Notes under the pieces: model-generated
What the model was told of the DNA's origin: nothing
The model's input: only the letters and a program-made list of their open reading frames with translations
The model's database searches: none
Assembly (NCBI GenBank): GCA_028279445.1
Contig: JANQNT010000003.1
Span: 34,027-98,026, forward strand
Reading direction: 5' to 3'
Length of the DNA: 64,000 nucleotides
Origin: Tepidamorphaceae bacterium
GTDB lineage: Bacteria > Pseudomonadota > Alphaproteobacteria > Rhizobiales > Tepidamorphaceae
Part shown: in pieces, positions 53,119-63,207 of the stretch
Layout of the letters: the number at the start of each line of letters is the position of its first letter
How positions within the stretch are numbered: position 1 is the stretch's first letter
Translations under genes and position numbers: made by a program

Positions 53119-53338
53119 GCCGGGAATGCCCGATCGGGCCGGGACTGCCGACCCGATGGCCGGCCGGGTTCGCCGTTGCTTCAGACAGGGACCGTGATTT
53201 CGGCCGCTGTTGATAGCGGTCCTCGCGTCGGGTCCTTTCGCTTGTCGGAAAACACCGGTAGAACTCCCGATTGTTGTCTGTTCAAGGATGATCCGGCCCG
53301 AACGCGGCCGGCTCCGCGTCGTGGAACATCCCTGCGAG

Positions 53339-54403
53339 ATGCCGTTCTTCTCCCGTAAAGGCCCGTTTCTGCTGTCGGAACTCGCACAATCCGTTGGCGC
53401 GTCGTGCTCCAGCGGGAGCGAGGACATCTCCATCAGCGATGTGGCGGTGCTGGCGGAAGCCGGCCCGTCCGACATCGCGCTTTACGGCAACGTCGCCTAC
53501 CGCACCGATCTCGCCGATGCGCGCGCCGGAGCGATTATCACCCGCGCCAAGCTCAGCGACGATCTGCCCGAAGGGATCCCCAGCCTGATCTGCGACAAGC
53601 CGGGCGAGGCCTTCGAGGCCCTGGTGCGGCTGTTCTATCCAGGCGCGGGATTGCCGGGCGCGGTGCATGAGAGCGATGGTGTTTCGCCGCAAGCCCATGT
53701 GCATGAGGACGCCCGACTGGAGCCCGATGTCACGGTCGAACCCGGTGCCAGCATTGGCGCGCGCGCCGAGATCGGCTCCGGCAGCCGCGTTCTCACCGGC
53801 GCGGTGGTCGGCGCGGACGTGCGCATCGGCCGCGATTGCACCATCGCCCCCGGCGCCAGCGTGGCACACGCCTTCATCGGCAATCGTGTGGTGCTGCATC
53901 CCGGTGTGCGCGTGGGCCAGGACGGATTTGGCTATTCGCCGGGACCAAAGGGCCTTGAGAAGGCGTTCCAGATCGGCAGGGTGATCATCCAGGACGATGT
54001 GGAGATCGGCGCCAACAGTTGCATCGACCGCGGCGGGGTGCGCGATACCATCGTTGGCGAAGGCACAAAGATCGACAATCTGGTGCAGATCGCCCACAAC
54101 TGCACCATCGGCCGCCACTGCATCATTGTGTCGATGACGGCGCTGGCAGGCAGCGTTACGCTGGGCGATGGGGTCATGATCGGGGGTAATACGGTCATCA
54201 ACAATCATGTGCGTATCGCCGATGGTGTACGCATCGCCGGGGCTTCGGCGGTCAATACCGACATCGAGCGCGCCGGCGATTGGGCCGGTGTACCCGCGCA
54301 GCCGAGACGGACGTGGTATCGCGAACTGATGATCCTGAAACGCCTGGCGCAGGAGCACCGGACGCGCGGCAAGGCGAAGGGGGAGCAAGACGGGGATGAC
54401 TGA
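53339..54403 (+). CDS. lpxD: UDP-3-O-(3-hydroxyacyl)glucosamine N-acyltransferase
   Basis: Third acylation step of lipid A synthesis. The 354-residue protein has the N-terminal uridine-binding domain (FFSRKGPFLLSELAQ) and a left-handed beta-helix of hexapeptide repeats (GVSPQAHVHEDARLEPDV onward), with catalytic His253 (VQIAHNC). The ATG at 53339 matches the family start; in-frame ATGs upstream code unconserved sequence. Its end overlaps fabZ by 8 nt. No skp/ompH gene lies between bamA and lpxD. Confidence 0.94.
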   Translation: MPFFSRKGPFLLSELAQSVGASCSSGSEDISISDVAVLAEAGPSDIALYGNVAYRTDLADARAGAIITRAKLSDDLPEGIPSLICDKPGEAFEALVRLFYPGAGLPGAVHESDGVSPQAHVHEDARLEPDVTVEPGASIGARAEIGSGSRVLTGAVVGADVRIGRDCTIAPGASVAHAFIGNRVVLHPGVRVGQDGFGYSPGPKGLEKAFQIGRVIIQDDVEIGANSCIDRGGVRDTIVGEGTKIDNLVQIAHNCTIGRHCIIVSMTALAGSVTLGDGVMIGGNTVINNHVRIADGVRIAGASAVNTDIERAGDWAGVPAQPRRTWYRELMILKRLAQEHRTRGKAKGEQDGDD

Positions 54404-54875
54404 CTCCGACGTGACGCCCAAGCAGTACGGGCCGGCCGATATCCAGATGCTGCTGAAACTGTTGCCGCATCGCTATCCCTTCCTGCTGATCGACCGACTG
54501 CTGGAAGTCAACGAGGACTATTCCGGCATCGGGCTAAAGAATGTCACCGCCAACGAGCCCCATTTCATCGGACACTTTCCGGGTCAGCCGATCATGCCCG
54601 GCGTGCTCATCGTCGAAGGCATGGCGCAGGCGGCCGGAAGCATCGTGCTGCTGGTGGAGGACGGCATCTCGGCGCAGCGCAACGTGCTGTTCATGGCCAT
54701 CGACGGAGCCAAGTTCCGCCGGCCGGTGGTTCCCGGCGACACGCTGCTCTATCACCTCACGCTGCTGCGCAAGCGCCGCGGCGTCTATCGTTTCCAGGGC
54801 GTCGCGACGGTCGACGGCGAGAAGGTCGCCGAAGCCGAGATGACGGCCATGATTTCCGAAGAGCCGGCTGCCTGA
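54396..54875 (+). CDS. fabZ: 3-hydroxyacyl-[acyl-carrier-protein] dehydratase FabZ
   Basis: Hot-dog-fold dehydratase of fatty acid elongation. 159 residues with the catalytic pair His60 (HFPGQPIMPG) and Glu74 (VEGMAQAAG), and LLPHRYPFLLIDRL near the start. It overlaps lpxD and precedes lpxA, so it balances 3-hydroxyacyl-ACP use between membrane lipids and lipid A. Confidence 0.97.
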   Translation: MTDSDVTPKQYGPADIQMLLKLLPHRYPFLLIDRLLEVNEDYSGIGLKNVTANEPHFIGHFPGQPIMPGVLIVEGMAQAAGSIVLLVEDGISAQRNVLFMAIDGAKFRRPVVPGDTLLYHLTLLRKRRGVYRFQGVATVDGEKVAEAEMTAMISEEPAA

Positions 54876-54913
54876 GCAGCCGCCGGGTACCTGAAGCGGA
54901 CCACCATTCCAAG

Positions 54914-55702
54914 ATGACAACAATCCACAGTACCGCAGTCGTCGATTCCGGTGCCAAGATCGGCAGCGGGGTCGAGATCGGTCCGTTCTGTATCGTTGGG
55001 CCTGATGCCACGATCGGCGATGATGTTCGGCTGCGTTCCCATGTGGTCGTCGAAGGCCACACCACGATCGGACCGGCCTGCGACATCCACCCCTTCACCA
55101 CGCTCGGCGGCAGACCGCAGCACACCGGTTATGCCGACGAACCCACCCGGCTGGTGATCGGCGCGCGCAACACGATCCGCGAGAACGTCACCATGAACCG
55201 CGGCACGGCCCAGGGCGGCGGTGAGACGCGCATCGGCGACGATGGCTACTACATGGCCTATTCGCACGTGGCGCACGATTGCCACATCGGCAACAAGGTG
55301 ACATTCGCCAATTGCGCGACGCTGGGCGGACACACCACGGTGGGCGATTTCGTGATCATCGGCGGCCTGGCGGCCGTGCAACAGTTCTGCCGTATCGGCA
55401 CCGGTGCCTTCATTGGCGGCATTTCCGGTATCAACAAGGATGTCATACCCTTCGGCTCGGTGATCGGCGACCGTGCGGTGCTGGCTGGCCTCAACATCGT
55501 CGGGCTGAAGCGGCGCGGACATGACCGGCAGTCGATTCACGGTCTTCGCAATGCCTACAAGATGATCTTCAGCGGGTCGGGTACATTGCAGGACCGGGCT
55601 CAGGAAGCAGCCAAGGAACATGAAGGCAATGAGTTGGTTGCCACCGTGGTCGACTTCCTGAAATCGGGCTCCGGGCGGGCCTTCTGCACGCCACGGGAGT
55701 AG
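54914..55702 (+). CDS. lpxA: Acyl-[ACP]-UDP-N-acetylglucosamine O-acyltransferase
   Basis: First step of lipid A synthesis. 262 residues, the standard length, forming a left-handed beta-helix (TTIHSTAVVDSGAKIGSGVE start) with catalytic His121 in SHVAHDCHIGN and the substrate loop NVTMNRGTAQGGGETRIG. The C-terminal helical region is complete. Its stop is 33 bp before the proposed lpxI start. Confidence 0.97.
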   Translation: MTTIHSTAVVDSGAKIGSGVEIGPFCIVGPDATIGDDVRLRSHVVVEGHTTIGPACDIHPFTTLGGRPQHTGYADEPTRLVIGARNTIRENVTMNRGTAQGGGETRIGDDGYYMAYSHVAHDCHIGNKVTFANCATLGGHTTVGDFVIIGGLAAVQQFCRIGTGAFIGGISGINKDVIPFGSVIGDRAVLAGLNIVGLKRRGHDRQSIHGLRNAYKMIFSGSGTLQDRAQEAAKEHEGNELVATVVDFLKSGSGRAFCTPRE

Positions 55703-55735
55703 CGGCCGTCACCCGGCACCAGGGAGAGTGCAGCG

Positions 55736-56599
55736 CTGACCCAGTCCATCCCCGCGCAGGACGAACGCCGGATCGTCATCGTCGCCGGCGAGGGACGGTT
55801 GCCTGCGGAGCTGACGGCGGCCGCGCGGGGGCGCGGTTGCGACGTGCGTCTCTACGCCATCGACGGCCTGTATGACGGTGCACTGGCGCCGGACCGCACG
55901 CTGGGGCTTGGCGAAGTCAATCGGCTGCGTAAGTTCCTCACCGAGGATGGCGTCTCGCGGATCACCTTTTCGGGACGCTTCTATCGTCCGGACTACGACA
56001 AGTTGGCCTGGGATACCGGTGCGGTCGCGGTGTTGCCGAAGATCCTGAAGACCGGACTGGGCGGGGATGACGCGGCCAATCGCGCCGTCATCGACATCAT
56101 GCAGGGCTGGGGACTTGAGGTGATCGGGCAGGCCGAGGTGGCGCCCGACCTGCTGGTTGCTGCGGGAACCTACGCGCGCAAACGCCCGACCAAGGCACAG
56201 CGCGCCGACATCGCGTTCGGGTTTGCGGCCATCGCGGACCTTGCGCCCTATGACATCGGGCAGGCGGTGGTCATCCATAACGGCCGAATCCTGGCGGTGG
56301 AGGCCGCCGAAGGCACCGATGCGATGATCGCGCGTATCGCGGCGCTGCGCGAGGCCGGTCGGTTCAATGCCAAGGCGCCGGCCGGCGTTGTCATCAAGAC
56401 CGCGAAACCCGGTCAGGACATGCGCCTCGACATTCCCGTCGTCGGCATCGACACGATCGAGGCGGTTCGCGATGCGGGGCTGGCCGGGCTTGCGGTCGGC
56501 GCGGGTCAGGTTCTGGTCGCGGAACAAGGCGAGGTGCGGGCGGTGGCTGACGCGGCCGGCCTGTTTCTCCTCGCCGTCGAGCCGGATGCGGAGCGCTGA
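55736..56599 (+). CDS. lpxI: UDP-2,3-diacylglucosamine pyrophosphatase LpxI
   Basis: Hydrolyses UDP-diacylglucosamine to lipid X, replacing LpxH in alphaproteobacteria. Between lpxA and lpxB, with conserved segments IVIVAGEGRLPAEL, LGEVNRLRKFL, KILKTGLGGDDAANRAVIDIM and AVVIHNGRILAVEAAEGTD. The frame between the lpxA stop and the GEGRLP motif contains no ATG or GTG, and the only TTG (55799) would cut the motif. CTG at 55736, 9 nt after AGGGAG, is the best start and gives 287 residues, a normal LpxI length. The start is inferred; the gene itself is clear. Confidence 0.88.
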   Translation: MTQSIPAQDERRIVIVAGEGRLPAELTAAARGRGCDVRLYAIDGLYDGALAPDRTLGLGEVNRLRKFLTEDGVSRITFSGRFYRPDYDKLAWDTGAVAVLPKILKTGLGGDDAANRAVIDIMQGWGLEVIGQAEVAPDLLVAAGTYARKRPTKAQRADIAFGFAAIADLAPYDIGQAVVIHNGRILAVEAAEGTDAMIARIAALREAGRFNAKAPAGVVIKTAKPGQDMRLDIPVVGIDTIEAVRDAGLAGLAVGAGQVLVAEQGEVRAVADAAGLFLLAVEPDAER

Positions 56600-56602
56600 G
56601 CC

Positions 56603-57769
56603 GTGCAGGGGGAGCGACTGAAGCTGTTCGTCATCGCCGGCGAGGAATCCGGCGACCGGCTGGCGAGCGCGCTGGTTGCCGAACTGGCGACGCGCTTCGA
56701 GCACATCGAACTGGTTGGCATTGGCGGCGAGGGCCTCAGGGCCGCCGGCCTGAAAAGCCTGTTCCCCATGGACGACATCTCGCTGATGGGCATCACCGCG
56801 GTGCTGGCACGGCTGCCGCGCCTGATGCGGCGGCTGGGGGAGGCCGTCGATGCAGCCTATGAGGCGCGTCCCGACGCCGCCATCCTGATCGACGCGCCGG
56901 ACTTCAACCTGCGCCTGGCCAAGCGGTTGCGCACCCGCGATCCCTCGATCCCGATCATCAAGTGGGTGTCGCCATCGGTGTGGGCGTGGCGGCCGGGCAG
57001 GGCGAAGGCCATGTCTGCCTATGTGGACCGGTTGCTGGCGATCCTGCCCTTCGAGCCGGCGGCGCACGAACGCCTTGGCGGGCCGCCATGCACCTATACC
57101 GGCCATCCCCTGCTCGAAAAGTGTGAGGCGCTACGTCCGGCGCCCGGCGAACGTATGCCGCTGGAGGATGCCGAACAGCCGAGCCTGCTGGTTCTGCCGG
57201 GCAGCCGTGGCGGGGAGATCAAGCGATTTGCTCCGGTCTTCGGACGGGCTCTCGCCGAGATTACGGCGCGCGATGTTGCCTTCCAGGTCACCGTTCCCAC
57301 GCTGGCGCGACACGAGGAAGCCGTGCGCGCCGAGGTGGAGAAATGGCCGGTGCCCGCCAAGGTCGTGGTTGGAGAAGAGGCCCGCTTTGCCGCATTTCGC
57401 AGCGCCCACGCAGCACTGGCCGCATCGGGCACGGTGACGCTGGAACTCGGGCTGGCCGGCGTGCCGACGGTCGTCGGCTACGACGGCGACCGGATCATGC
57501 GCTTGCTTGCACCGCTGATCCGCGTGTGGTCGATCGTGCTTACGAACCTGATCATCGGGCGACCGGTGATGCGCGAGTATGTCGGCGACATGTTCCGCGA
57601 CGACATGATGGGCGCGGCAACGGCCGCCTTGCTCACCGACACGCCGGAACGGCGCGCGCAGATCGAGGCGCTGAAAGAGCTCGACGCGGCCATGGCGACC
57701 GAGCGCCCGCCCGCCGAGATTGCCGCCGACGCGGTGATGGCCGCGATCGGCAAGAACCGCCTGACGTGA
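56603..57769 (+). CDS. lpxB: Lipid-A-disaccharide synthase
   Basis: GT-B glycosyltransferase (GT19) that joins lipid X and UDP-diacylglucosamine. The 388 residues begin KLFVIAGEESGDRLASALV, the signature of the family, and include WVSPSVWAWRPGRAKAM and LPGSRGGEIKR. The start is GTG 56603, 3 bp after lpxI. It completes lpxD-fabZ-lpxA-lpxI-lpxB. Convergent with gltA. Confidence 0.96.
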   Translation: MQGERLKLFVIAGEESGDRLASALVAELATRFEHIELVGIGGEGLRAAGLKSLFPMDDISLMGITAVLARLPRLMRRLGEAVDAAYEARPDAAILIDAPDFNLRLAKRLRTRDPSIPIIKWVSPSVWAWRPGRAKAMSAYVDRLLAILPFEPAAHERLGGPPCTYTGHPLLEKCEALRPAPGERMPLEDAEQPSLLVLPGSRGGEIKRFAPVFGRALAEITARDVAFQVTVPTLARHEEAVRAEVEKWPVPAKVVVGEEARFAAFRSAHAALAASGTVTLELGLAGVPTVVGYDGDRIMRLLAPLIRVWSIVLTNLIIGRPVMREYVGDMFRDDMMGAATAALLTDTPERRAQIEALKELDAAMATERPPAEIAADAVMAAIGKNRLT

Positions 57770-57771
57770 GA

Positions 57772-57787
57772 AACCCCGGACGGGGTT
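57772..57787. terminator. Hairpin between convergent lpxB and gltA
   Basis: A 6-bp perfect stem AACCCC / GGGGTT with a GGAC loop lies in the 33-bp gap between convergent genes. On the minus strand the stem ends in TTTCTC, on the plus strand it is followed by GCCTCT; it may end both transcripts weakly. Confidence 0.5.
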
Positions 57788-57802
57788 GCCTCTGCCGCGG
57801 CT

Positions 57803-59095
57803 TTATTTGCGCGAGGTGATCGGCACGTAGTCGCGCCGCGTCGCGCCGGTGTAGAGCTGCCGGGGGCGGCCGATCTTCTGCTCGGGGTCCTCGATCATCT
57901 CCTTCCACTGGGCGATCCAGCCCACCGTGCGCGCCAGCGCGAACAGCACCGTGAACATGGTGGTCGGGAACCCGAGCGCCTTCAGCGTGATGCCGGAATA
58001 GAAGTCGATGTTGGGATAGAGCTTCTTCTCGATGAAGTACTCATCGTTGAGCGCGATGCGCTCCAGCTCCAGCGCCACATCGAGCAGCGGATCGTCCTTG
58101 AGGCCGACCTCGGCGAGGACCTCGTGCGTGGTGCGCTGCATGACGCGCGCGCGCGGATCGTAATTCTTGTAGACGCGGTGGCCGAAGCCCATCAGGCGGA
58201 ACGGGTCGTCCTTGTCCTTGGAGCGCTCGATGAACTCCGGGATGCGATCGACGGTGCCGATCTCCTGCAGCATCTCGAGCGCTGCCTCGTTGGCGCCGCC
58301 ATGGGCCGGCCCCCAGAGACACGCGATGCCGGCGGCGACGCAGGCAAACGGGTTGGCGCCCGACGAGCCGGCGAGCCGCACGGTGGACGTGGAGGCATTC
58401 TGCTCGTGGTCGGCATGCAGGATGAAGATGCGGTCCATGGCGCGCGAGAGCACCGGATTGATCTTGTACTCCTCGCACGGCACAGCGAAGCACATGTTCA
58501 GGAAATTGCCGGAGAAATCGAGTTCGTTGCGCGGATAGATGAAGGGTTGGCCGATCGAGTACTTGTAGGCCATCGCGGCGATGGTCGGCATCTTGGCGAT
58601 CATGCGCACGCTGGCGACCATGCGCTGGTAGGGATCGGCGATGTCGGTTGAGTCGTGGTAGAAGGCCGACAGCGCGCCGACCACCCCGACCATGATGGCC
58701 ATGGGATGGGCGTCGCGGCGGAAGCCGGAATAAAACCGGGCCATCTGCTCGTGCAGCATGGTATGGCGCGTCACGCGATGGTCGAAGTCGGTCTTCTGCG
58801 ATTCCGTCGGCAATTCCCCGTAGAGCAGCAGATAGCAGGTCTCCAGGAAGTCGCCGTGCTCGGCGAGCTGTTCGATCGGGTAACCGCGATACAGCAGCAC
58901 GCCTTCATCGCCGTCGATATAGGTGATCTTGGATTCACAACTTGCCGTGGAGGTGAAGCCCGGATCGTAGGTGAACACGCCCGCGTCGCGATAAAGCGAA
59001 CTGATATCGACCACATCGGGGCCGACCGAACCCGGTTTGACCTGAAGCTGGTGATTGTCCGAACCAACCTTGATTGTCGCCGATGTGTCGCTCAT
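57803..59095 (-). CDS. gltA: Citrate synthase (type II)
   Basis: Condenses oxaloacetate and acetyl-CoA, the entry of the TCA cycle. 430 residues with an N-terminal beta-rich domain ([20 protein letters not shown], as in hexameric Gram-negative enzymes), the active-site stretches [11 protein letters not shown] and [14 protein letters not shown], and [18 protein letters not shown]. Length matches E. coli GltA (427). Start: ATG at 59095 preceded by AGGAGAG. gltX lies 271 bp upstream on the same strand, a common alphaproteobacterial pairing. Confidence 0.97.
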   Translation of the reverse strand: MSDTSATIKVGSDNHQLQVKPGSVGPDVVDISSLYRDAGVFTYDPGFTSTASCESKITYIDGDEGVLLYRGYPIEQLAEHGDFLETCYLLLYGELPTESQKTDFDHRVTRHTMLHEQMARFYSGFRRDAHPMAIMVGVVGALSAFYHDSTDIADPYQRMVASVRMIAKMPTIAAMAYKYSIGQPFIYPRNELDFSGNFLNMCFAVPCEEYKINPVLSRAMDRIFILHADHEQNASTSTVRLAGSSGANPFACVAAGIACLWGPAHGGANEAALEMLQEIGTVDRIPEFIERSKDKDDPFRLMGFGHRVYKNYDPRARVMQRTTHEVLAEVGLKDDPLLDVALELERIALNDEYFIEKKLYPNIDFYSGITLKALGFPTTMFTVLFALARTVGWIAQWKEMIEDPEQKIGRPRQLYTGATRRDYVPITSRK

Positions 59096-59366
59096 CTGCC
59101 GCTCTCCTTATTGGTTACGGACGGCCGAAGGCTCGCGCAGGGGCTGCGTGCAGAGCCTTTGCCGGCATGGTGTGGGGAGCCTCCGGCTTTATCGCCGCGG
59201 CTGCCGTTTCGGCAACCCGGGGGAGGCCTAGTCCGATGGTCGGAAAACCCGCCGAAGAGTTAGCCGATCCGGCCATTCTCCGCAAGGTTTGCGAACGCTT
59301 GCGGCGTTCACCATTCGTCGCAGCCCAATCGTCGTTCAGATGACAATCATGTGACAGAACAAGGCG

Positions 59367-60800
59367 TTATGCCGCCTGGCCGCACTGATCGTGGATACGC
59401 GCAAGGCTCTCGGCGCGGCCCAGCACGCCGAGCACGTCGAAAATGCCGGGCGAGGTGGTTCGGCCGGTCAACGCAGCGCGCAGCGGCTGCGCCACCTTGC
59501 CAAGCTTCAAATCCCGGGCCTCCGCGAAATCGCGCACCGCCTGCTCCGTGGCCTCAACGCTCCAGTCGGGCAGGGCCGACAGCACCTCGTGCAGGCCGGC
59601 CAGCATCTGCCGCGCGTCCGCGTCGAGCAGCTTCGCCGCCTTCTCGTCGGGAGTCAGCGGGCGCTCGGCGACAAGGAAAGCTGCGCCATCGATCAGGTCG
59701 TTCAGGGTCTTGGCGCGCTCCTTGAGCCCGGGCAGGGCGCTGCGGAAGGCCTCGCGCGTGGCCGTGGTCAGTTTTCCGGCAAACTCCGGCCCACCCGGCA
59801 GATGCGGCAGGGCGGCCTCGATCTCGGCCATCAGCGCGTCATCGTCGCTTGCGCGCAGGTAGTGGCCATTGAGGTTCTCCAGCTTGACCAGATCGAACCG
59901 CGCCGCCGACTTGCCGATGCCGTCGAGGCCGAACCATTCGATCATCTGCGGCGTGGAGAAGATCTCGTCGTCGCCGTGGCTCCAGCCAAGCCGGGCGAGA
60001 TAGTTGCGCATGGCCTGCGGCAGGTAGCCCATCTCGCGATAGGCCTCCACGCCCAGCGCGCCGTGGCGTTTCGACAGCTTGGCGCCGTCGGGACCGTGGA
60101 TCAGTGGGATATGCGCCATCGCCGGCACGTCCCATCCCAATGCTGCATAGATCTGGCTCTGGCGGGCGGCATTGGTGAGATGGTCGACACCCCGCACGAT
60201 GTGGGTCACGCCCATGTCGTGGTCGTCGACGACGACACTCAGGTTGTAGGTCGGCGCGCCGTCCGAACGCAGGATGACCAGATCGTCGAGGTCCTTGTTG
60301 GGAAAGGTGACCTCGCCCTGGACCTGATCGTCGACAAGCGTCTCGCCATCGTCGGGGGAGCGGAAGCGGATCACCGGATCGACGCCTGCCGGTGCCTCGC
60401 CTGGATCGCGGTCGCGCCAGCGCCCGTCATAGCGCGGCGGCCGGCCGTCGGCCATGGCCTGCTCGCGCATCTGCGTCAGTTCCTCCGGCGTGCAGTAGCA
60501 GCGATAGGCGTTACCGCTCTCCAGCAGCGTCTCGACGGCCTTGCGATGGGCCTCGACGCGCGAGAACTGCGACACCGGTTCGCCGTCCCAGTCGAGGCCA
60601 AGCCAGGTCAGCCCGTCGAGGATCGCCGCCACCGCCTCGTCGGTCGAGCGCTGCCGGTCGGTATCCTCGATGCGCAGCAGCATCTTCCCGCCGTGATGCT
60701 TGGCGTAGAGCCAGTTGAACAGCGCCGTGCGCGCGCCGCCGATATGCAGGAAACCGGTGGGCGAGGGGGCGAAACGGGTGACGACGGGACTTGCGGTCAT
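59367..60800 (-). CDS. gltX: Glutamate-tRNA ligase
   Basis: Class I synthetase. 477 residues with the HIGH-type motif [15 protein letters not shown], the KMSKS-type motif [16 protein letters not shown] and the all-helical C-terminal anticodon-binding domain. Length fits the bacterial form. Many alphaproteobacteria have two GluRS genes and use one to make Glu-tRNA-Gln for GatCAB; which one this is cannot be told here. Divergent from comEC, with 117 bp between the starts. Confidence 0.96.
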   Translation of the reverse strand: MTASPVVTRFAPSPTGFLHIGGARTALFNWLYAKHHGGKMLLRIEDTDRQRSTDEAVAAILDGLTWLGLDWDGEPVSQFSRVEAHRKAVETLLESGNAYRCYCTPEELTQMREQAMADGRPPRYDGRWRDRDPGEAPAGVDPVIRFRSPDDGETLVDDQVQGEVTFPNKDLDDLVILRSDGAPTYNLSVVVDDHDMGVTHIVRGVDHLTNAARQSQIYAALGWDVPAMAHIPLIHGPDGAKLSKRHGALGVEAYREMGYLPQAMRNYLARLGWSHGDDEIFSTPQMIEWFGLDGIGKSAARFDLVKLENLNGHYLRASDDDALMAEIEAALPHLPGGPEFAGKLTTATREAFRSALPGLKERAKTLNDLIDGAAFLVAERPLTPDEKAAKLLDADARQMLAGLHEVLSALPDWSVEATEQAVRDFAEARDLKLGKVAQPLRAALTGRTTSPGIFDVLGVLGRAESLARIHDQCGQAA

Positions 60801-60917
60801 GGACTGGGTTCAATCGACATTCAGGTTTCTGGCGTGGCGCGCCTTGAGATCATGGAACGGGCCGGTTTTCAACTGCGCGCTCCAATCAAAGCAAGACATG
60901 CTCTAGGCTTTGGTCTT

Positions 60918-63194
60918 ATGCGCAGCGATATGCCGGACCGCGTGGGTGCCAAACCGGACCCCGCGCCGTCGCATCAGGTTCCAGAACCGGGCAGGGCGGC
61001 GACGGATCGCCGGCGCCTGCTGGGGCGGACGGCCCGGTCGCCGCTTGCCTGGCGGATCGCGTTTGCCGGCGTCGTGACCAGACTGCGGGCGGAGCCGTTC
61101 TCGGCGCTGCTGGCCGAACAGGACCGCTGGTTCCTGTGGCTGCCGGTGGCGATGGCGGCCGGCGTCATCATCTACTTCGCACTGCCCGCCGAGCCGATGC
61201 CCGTGGCGCTGTGGCTTGGCTTTGCCGCACTGGCCGGTGCCGCGTGGCGCGTACGCCAGGCCATTCTGGCGCTGTGCGGACTGTCATTTGCCGCCGCCGT
61301 CCTGTTGGGGGCGGCACTTGCATCGACGCAGGCGCACCGCGCTCACGCCCCGGCGATCCACGACCGCAGCGCGCCGGTCTTCGTGACCGGCATCGTGCGC
61401 GATTCCGATGCACGCGACGCGCGGGGCCTGCGCTATCGGATACTGGTGGACGAGATCACCGGCATGGCACCGGAGCGCACACCGCATACGGTGACCGTCA
61501 CCCGCCGTGGCGGCGATGCTGCGGTGCCGATCGGTCATCGCGTCCGGCTGCGCGCCATCCTGCTGCCGCCACCGGACGCCGCGGCGCCGGGCGGTTTCGA
61601 TTATGCGCGACGCGCCTATCTGGAGCGGATCGGCGGCACCGGCTTCGCGCTCGGCACCCCGGAAGACCTTGGCCCGGCCAAGGCGTTGTCCGTCGGCCTT
61701 CGCATCGCCGTGTGGCTCGATGCGGTGCGCAGCGCCGTGGAGGGACGCATTCGCACGGCACTTCCCGGCCGCGAGGGCGGCATCGCCGCAGCACTCATCG
61801 TCGGCAAGCGCGGCGGCATTCCCGAAGCCAGCCGCGAGGCCCTGCGCGCGGCGGGACTCGCTCATATCCTGGCGATTTCCGGTCTGCACATGGCGCTGGT
61901 CGCCGGTAGCGTGTTTCTCGGCGCACGGCTGCTGCTCGCCGCCATTCCGGGGCTCGCGCTGCGCTGGCCGATCCGCAAGATTGCCGCACTCGCCGGCCTG
62001 TTCGCCGCCTGCTGCTATCTCGGCCTGTCGGGCGCCAGCGTATCGGCCCAGCGGGCATTCATCATGGCCGCGGTGATGTTCGTCGCCATGCTGCTCGACC
62101 GGCCGGCCATCACGCTCCGGAACGTCGCCATCGCGGCCATCGTCATCATCGTCGTGACGCCTTCGGCGGTCATGGAAGCGGGCTTCCAGATGTCGTTCGC
62201 CGCGACCGTCGCGCTGGTTGCCGTGTTCGAGGAACTGCGATTGCGGCGGATGCGCAGGAGTGCTGCCGACCGGGTTCCAAGAAGCACATTTGGCGGCGTC
62301 GGCCTGTGGTTCGGCATCATCGTGCTGACGGCGCTGGTCGGCAGCCTCGCCACGGCGCCCTATGCGGCATTCCACTTCAACCGGGTGGCGCCCTACAGCG
62401 TGCTGGGCAACGTGCTGGCCATGCCGACCGTCAGTTTTCTGGTGATGCCGGCCGGCGTTGTCAGCGGTCTGGCGTTGCCGTTCGGACTGGAAGCCTATCC
62501 GCTGCGCGCCATGGCGCTGGGCATCGGTCTCGTCCATGCGTCGGCGGAGTGGGTCGCGTCACTGCCGGCCGCGCACGCGACCGTCGCGGCGCGGCCGCCG
62601 GGCGTGCTGCTGCTGGTCACGCTGGCGCTCTACTGGGCGGCGCTGTGGCGGCGGCGATGGCGCTACTGGGGCGCAGTGGCGGCACTGGCCGGAGCTGTTG
62701 TCCTTGCCGGGCTGCACCGGGGCCCGGATGCCTATATCGACCGCGACGGCGCCATGGCCGCGGTGCGAAACGTCGACGGAGAACTTGTGTTCGCCGCCCT
62801 GCGGCGCAGTGGTTTCGTCGTCGATACCTGGCTCAGGCGCTCGGGCGACGCCCGGCGCGAAGAGGACGAAAGCCTCAAGGACATACGTTGCAAGGCGCCG
62901 CCATGCCGTGCGCAGGCGACAACGGCCAGCGGCGCCATCCTGACCATTGCGCTGCAGATGAAGGACGAACCGGTCGCGGCGGTCTGCGCCGGCGCGGACA
63001 TCGTGCTGTTGCGCGGCTGGCAATGGCGCGCCGCACGCGCGGAGCCTGCCTGCACCGATGCGACCCTGATCAGCCGCACACAGATGCTCCGCCGAGGTGC
63101 CATGGCCGTCTACATGCCGGCATCTGCCGACGAACCACTGGAGATCGTCGGCGCGCGAGACGACCGCAAGGGGCGCACCTGGCACCAGCCCTGA
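60918..63194 (+). CDS. comEC: ComEC/Rec2 family DNA-uptake channel protein
   Basis: Inner-membrane channel for single-stranded DNA uptake during transformation. The 758-residue protein has an N-terminal membrane segment with a DUF4131-like OB region (about 95-250) and the polytopic competence domain (LAHILAISGLHMALVAG, LSGASVSAQRAFIMAAVMF). The C-terminal part lacks the metallo-beta-lactamase HxHxDH motif of Bacillus ComEC and is a short divergent tail. The start is uncertain: ATG 60918 or 60930. Upstream open frame is the antisense of gltX. Between gltX and lexA, a conserved position. Confidence 0.9.
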   Translation: MRSDMPDRVGAKPDPAPSHQVPEPGRAATDRRRLLGRTARSPLAWRIAFAGVVTRLRAEPFSALLAEQDRWFLWLPVAMAAGVIIYFALPAEPMPVALWLGFAALAGAAWRVRQAILALCGLSFAAAVLLGAALASTQAHRAHAPAIHDRSAPVFVTGIVRDSDARDARGLRYRILVDEITGMAPERTPHTVTVTRRGGDAAVPIGHRVRLRAILLPPPDAAAPGGFDYARRAYLERIGGTGFALGTPEDLGPAKALSVGLRIAVWLDAVRSAVEGRIRTALPGREGGIAAALIVGKRGGIPEASREALRAAGLAHILAISGLHMALVAGSVFLGARLLLAAIPGLALRWPIRKIAALAGLFAACCYLGLSGASVSAQRAFIMAAVMFVAMLLDRPAITLRNVAIAAIVIIVVTPSAVMEAGFQMSFAATVALVAVFEELRLRRMRRSAADRVPRSTFGGVGLWFGIIVLTALVGSLATAPYAAFHFNRVAPYSVLGNVLAMPTVSFLVMPAGVVSGLALPFGLEAYPLRAMALGIGLVHASAEWVASLPAAHATVAARPPGVLLLVTLALYWAALWRRRWRYWGAVAALAGAVVLAGLHRGPDAYIDRDGAMAAVRNVDGELVFAALRRSGFVVDTWLRRSGDARREEDESLKDIRCKAPPCRAQATTASGAILTIALQMKDEPVAAVCAGADIVLLRGWQWRAARAEPACTDATLISRTQMLRRGAMAVYMPASADEPLEIVGARDDRKGRTWHQP

Positions 63195-63207
63195 ACGCGA
63201 TTTACGG

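Noticed and set aside
59391..60917. Very long plus-strand frame joined to comEC
   Set aside because: It is the antisense of gltX; the gltX reading has clear synthetase motifs, and comEC motifs begin only after 61000.
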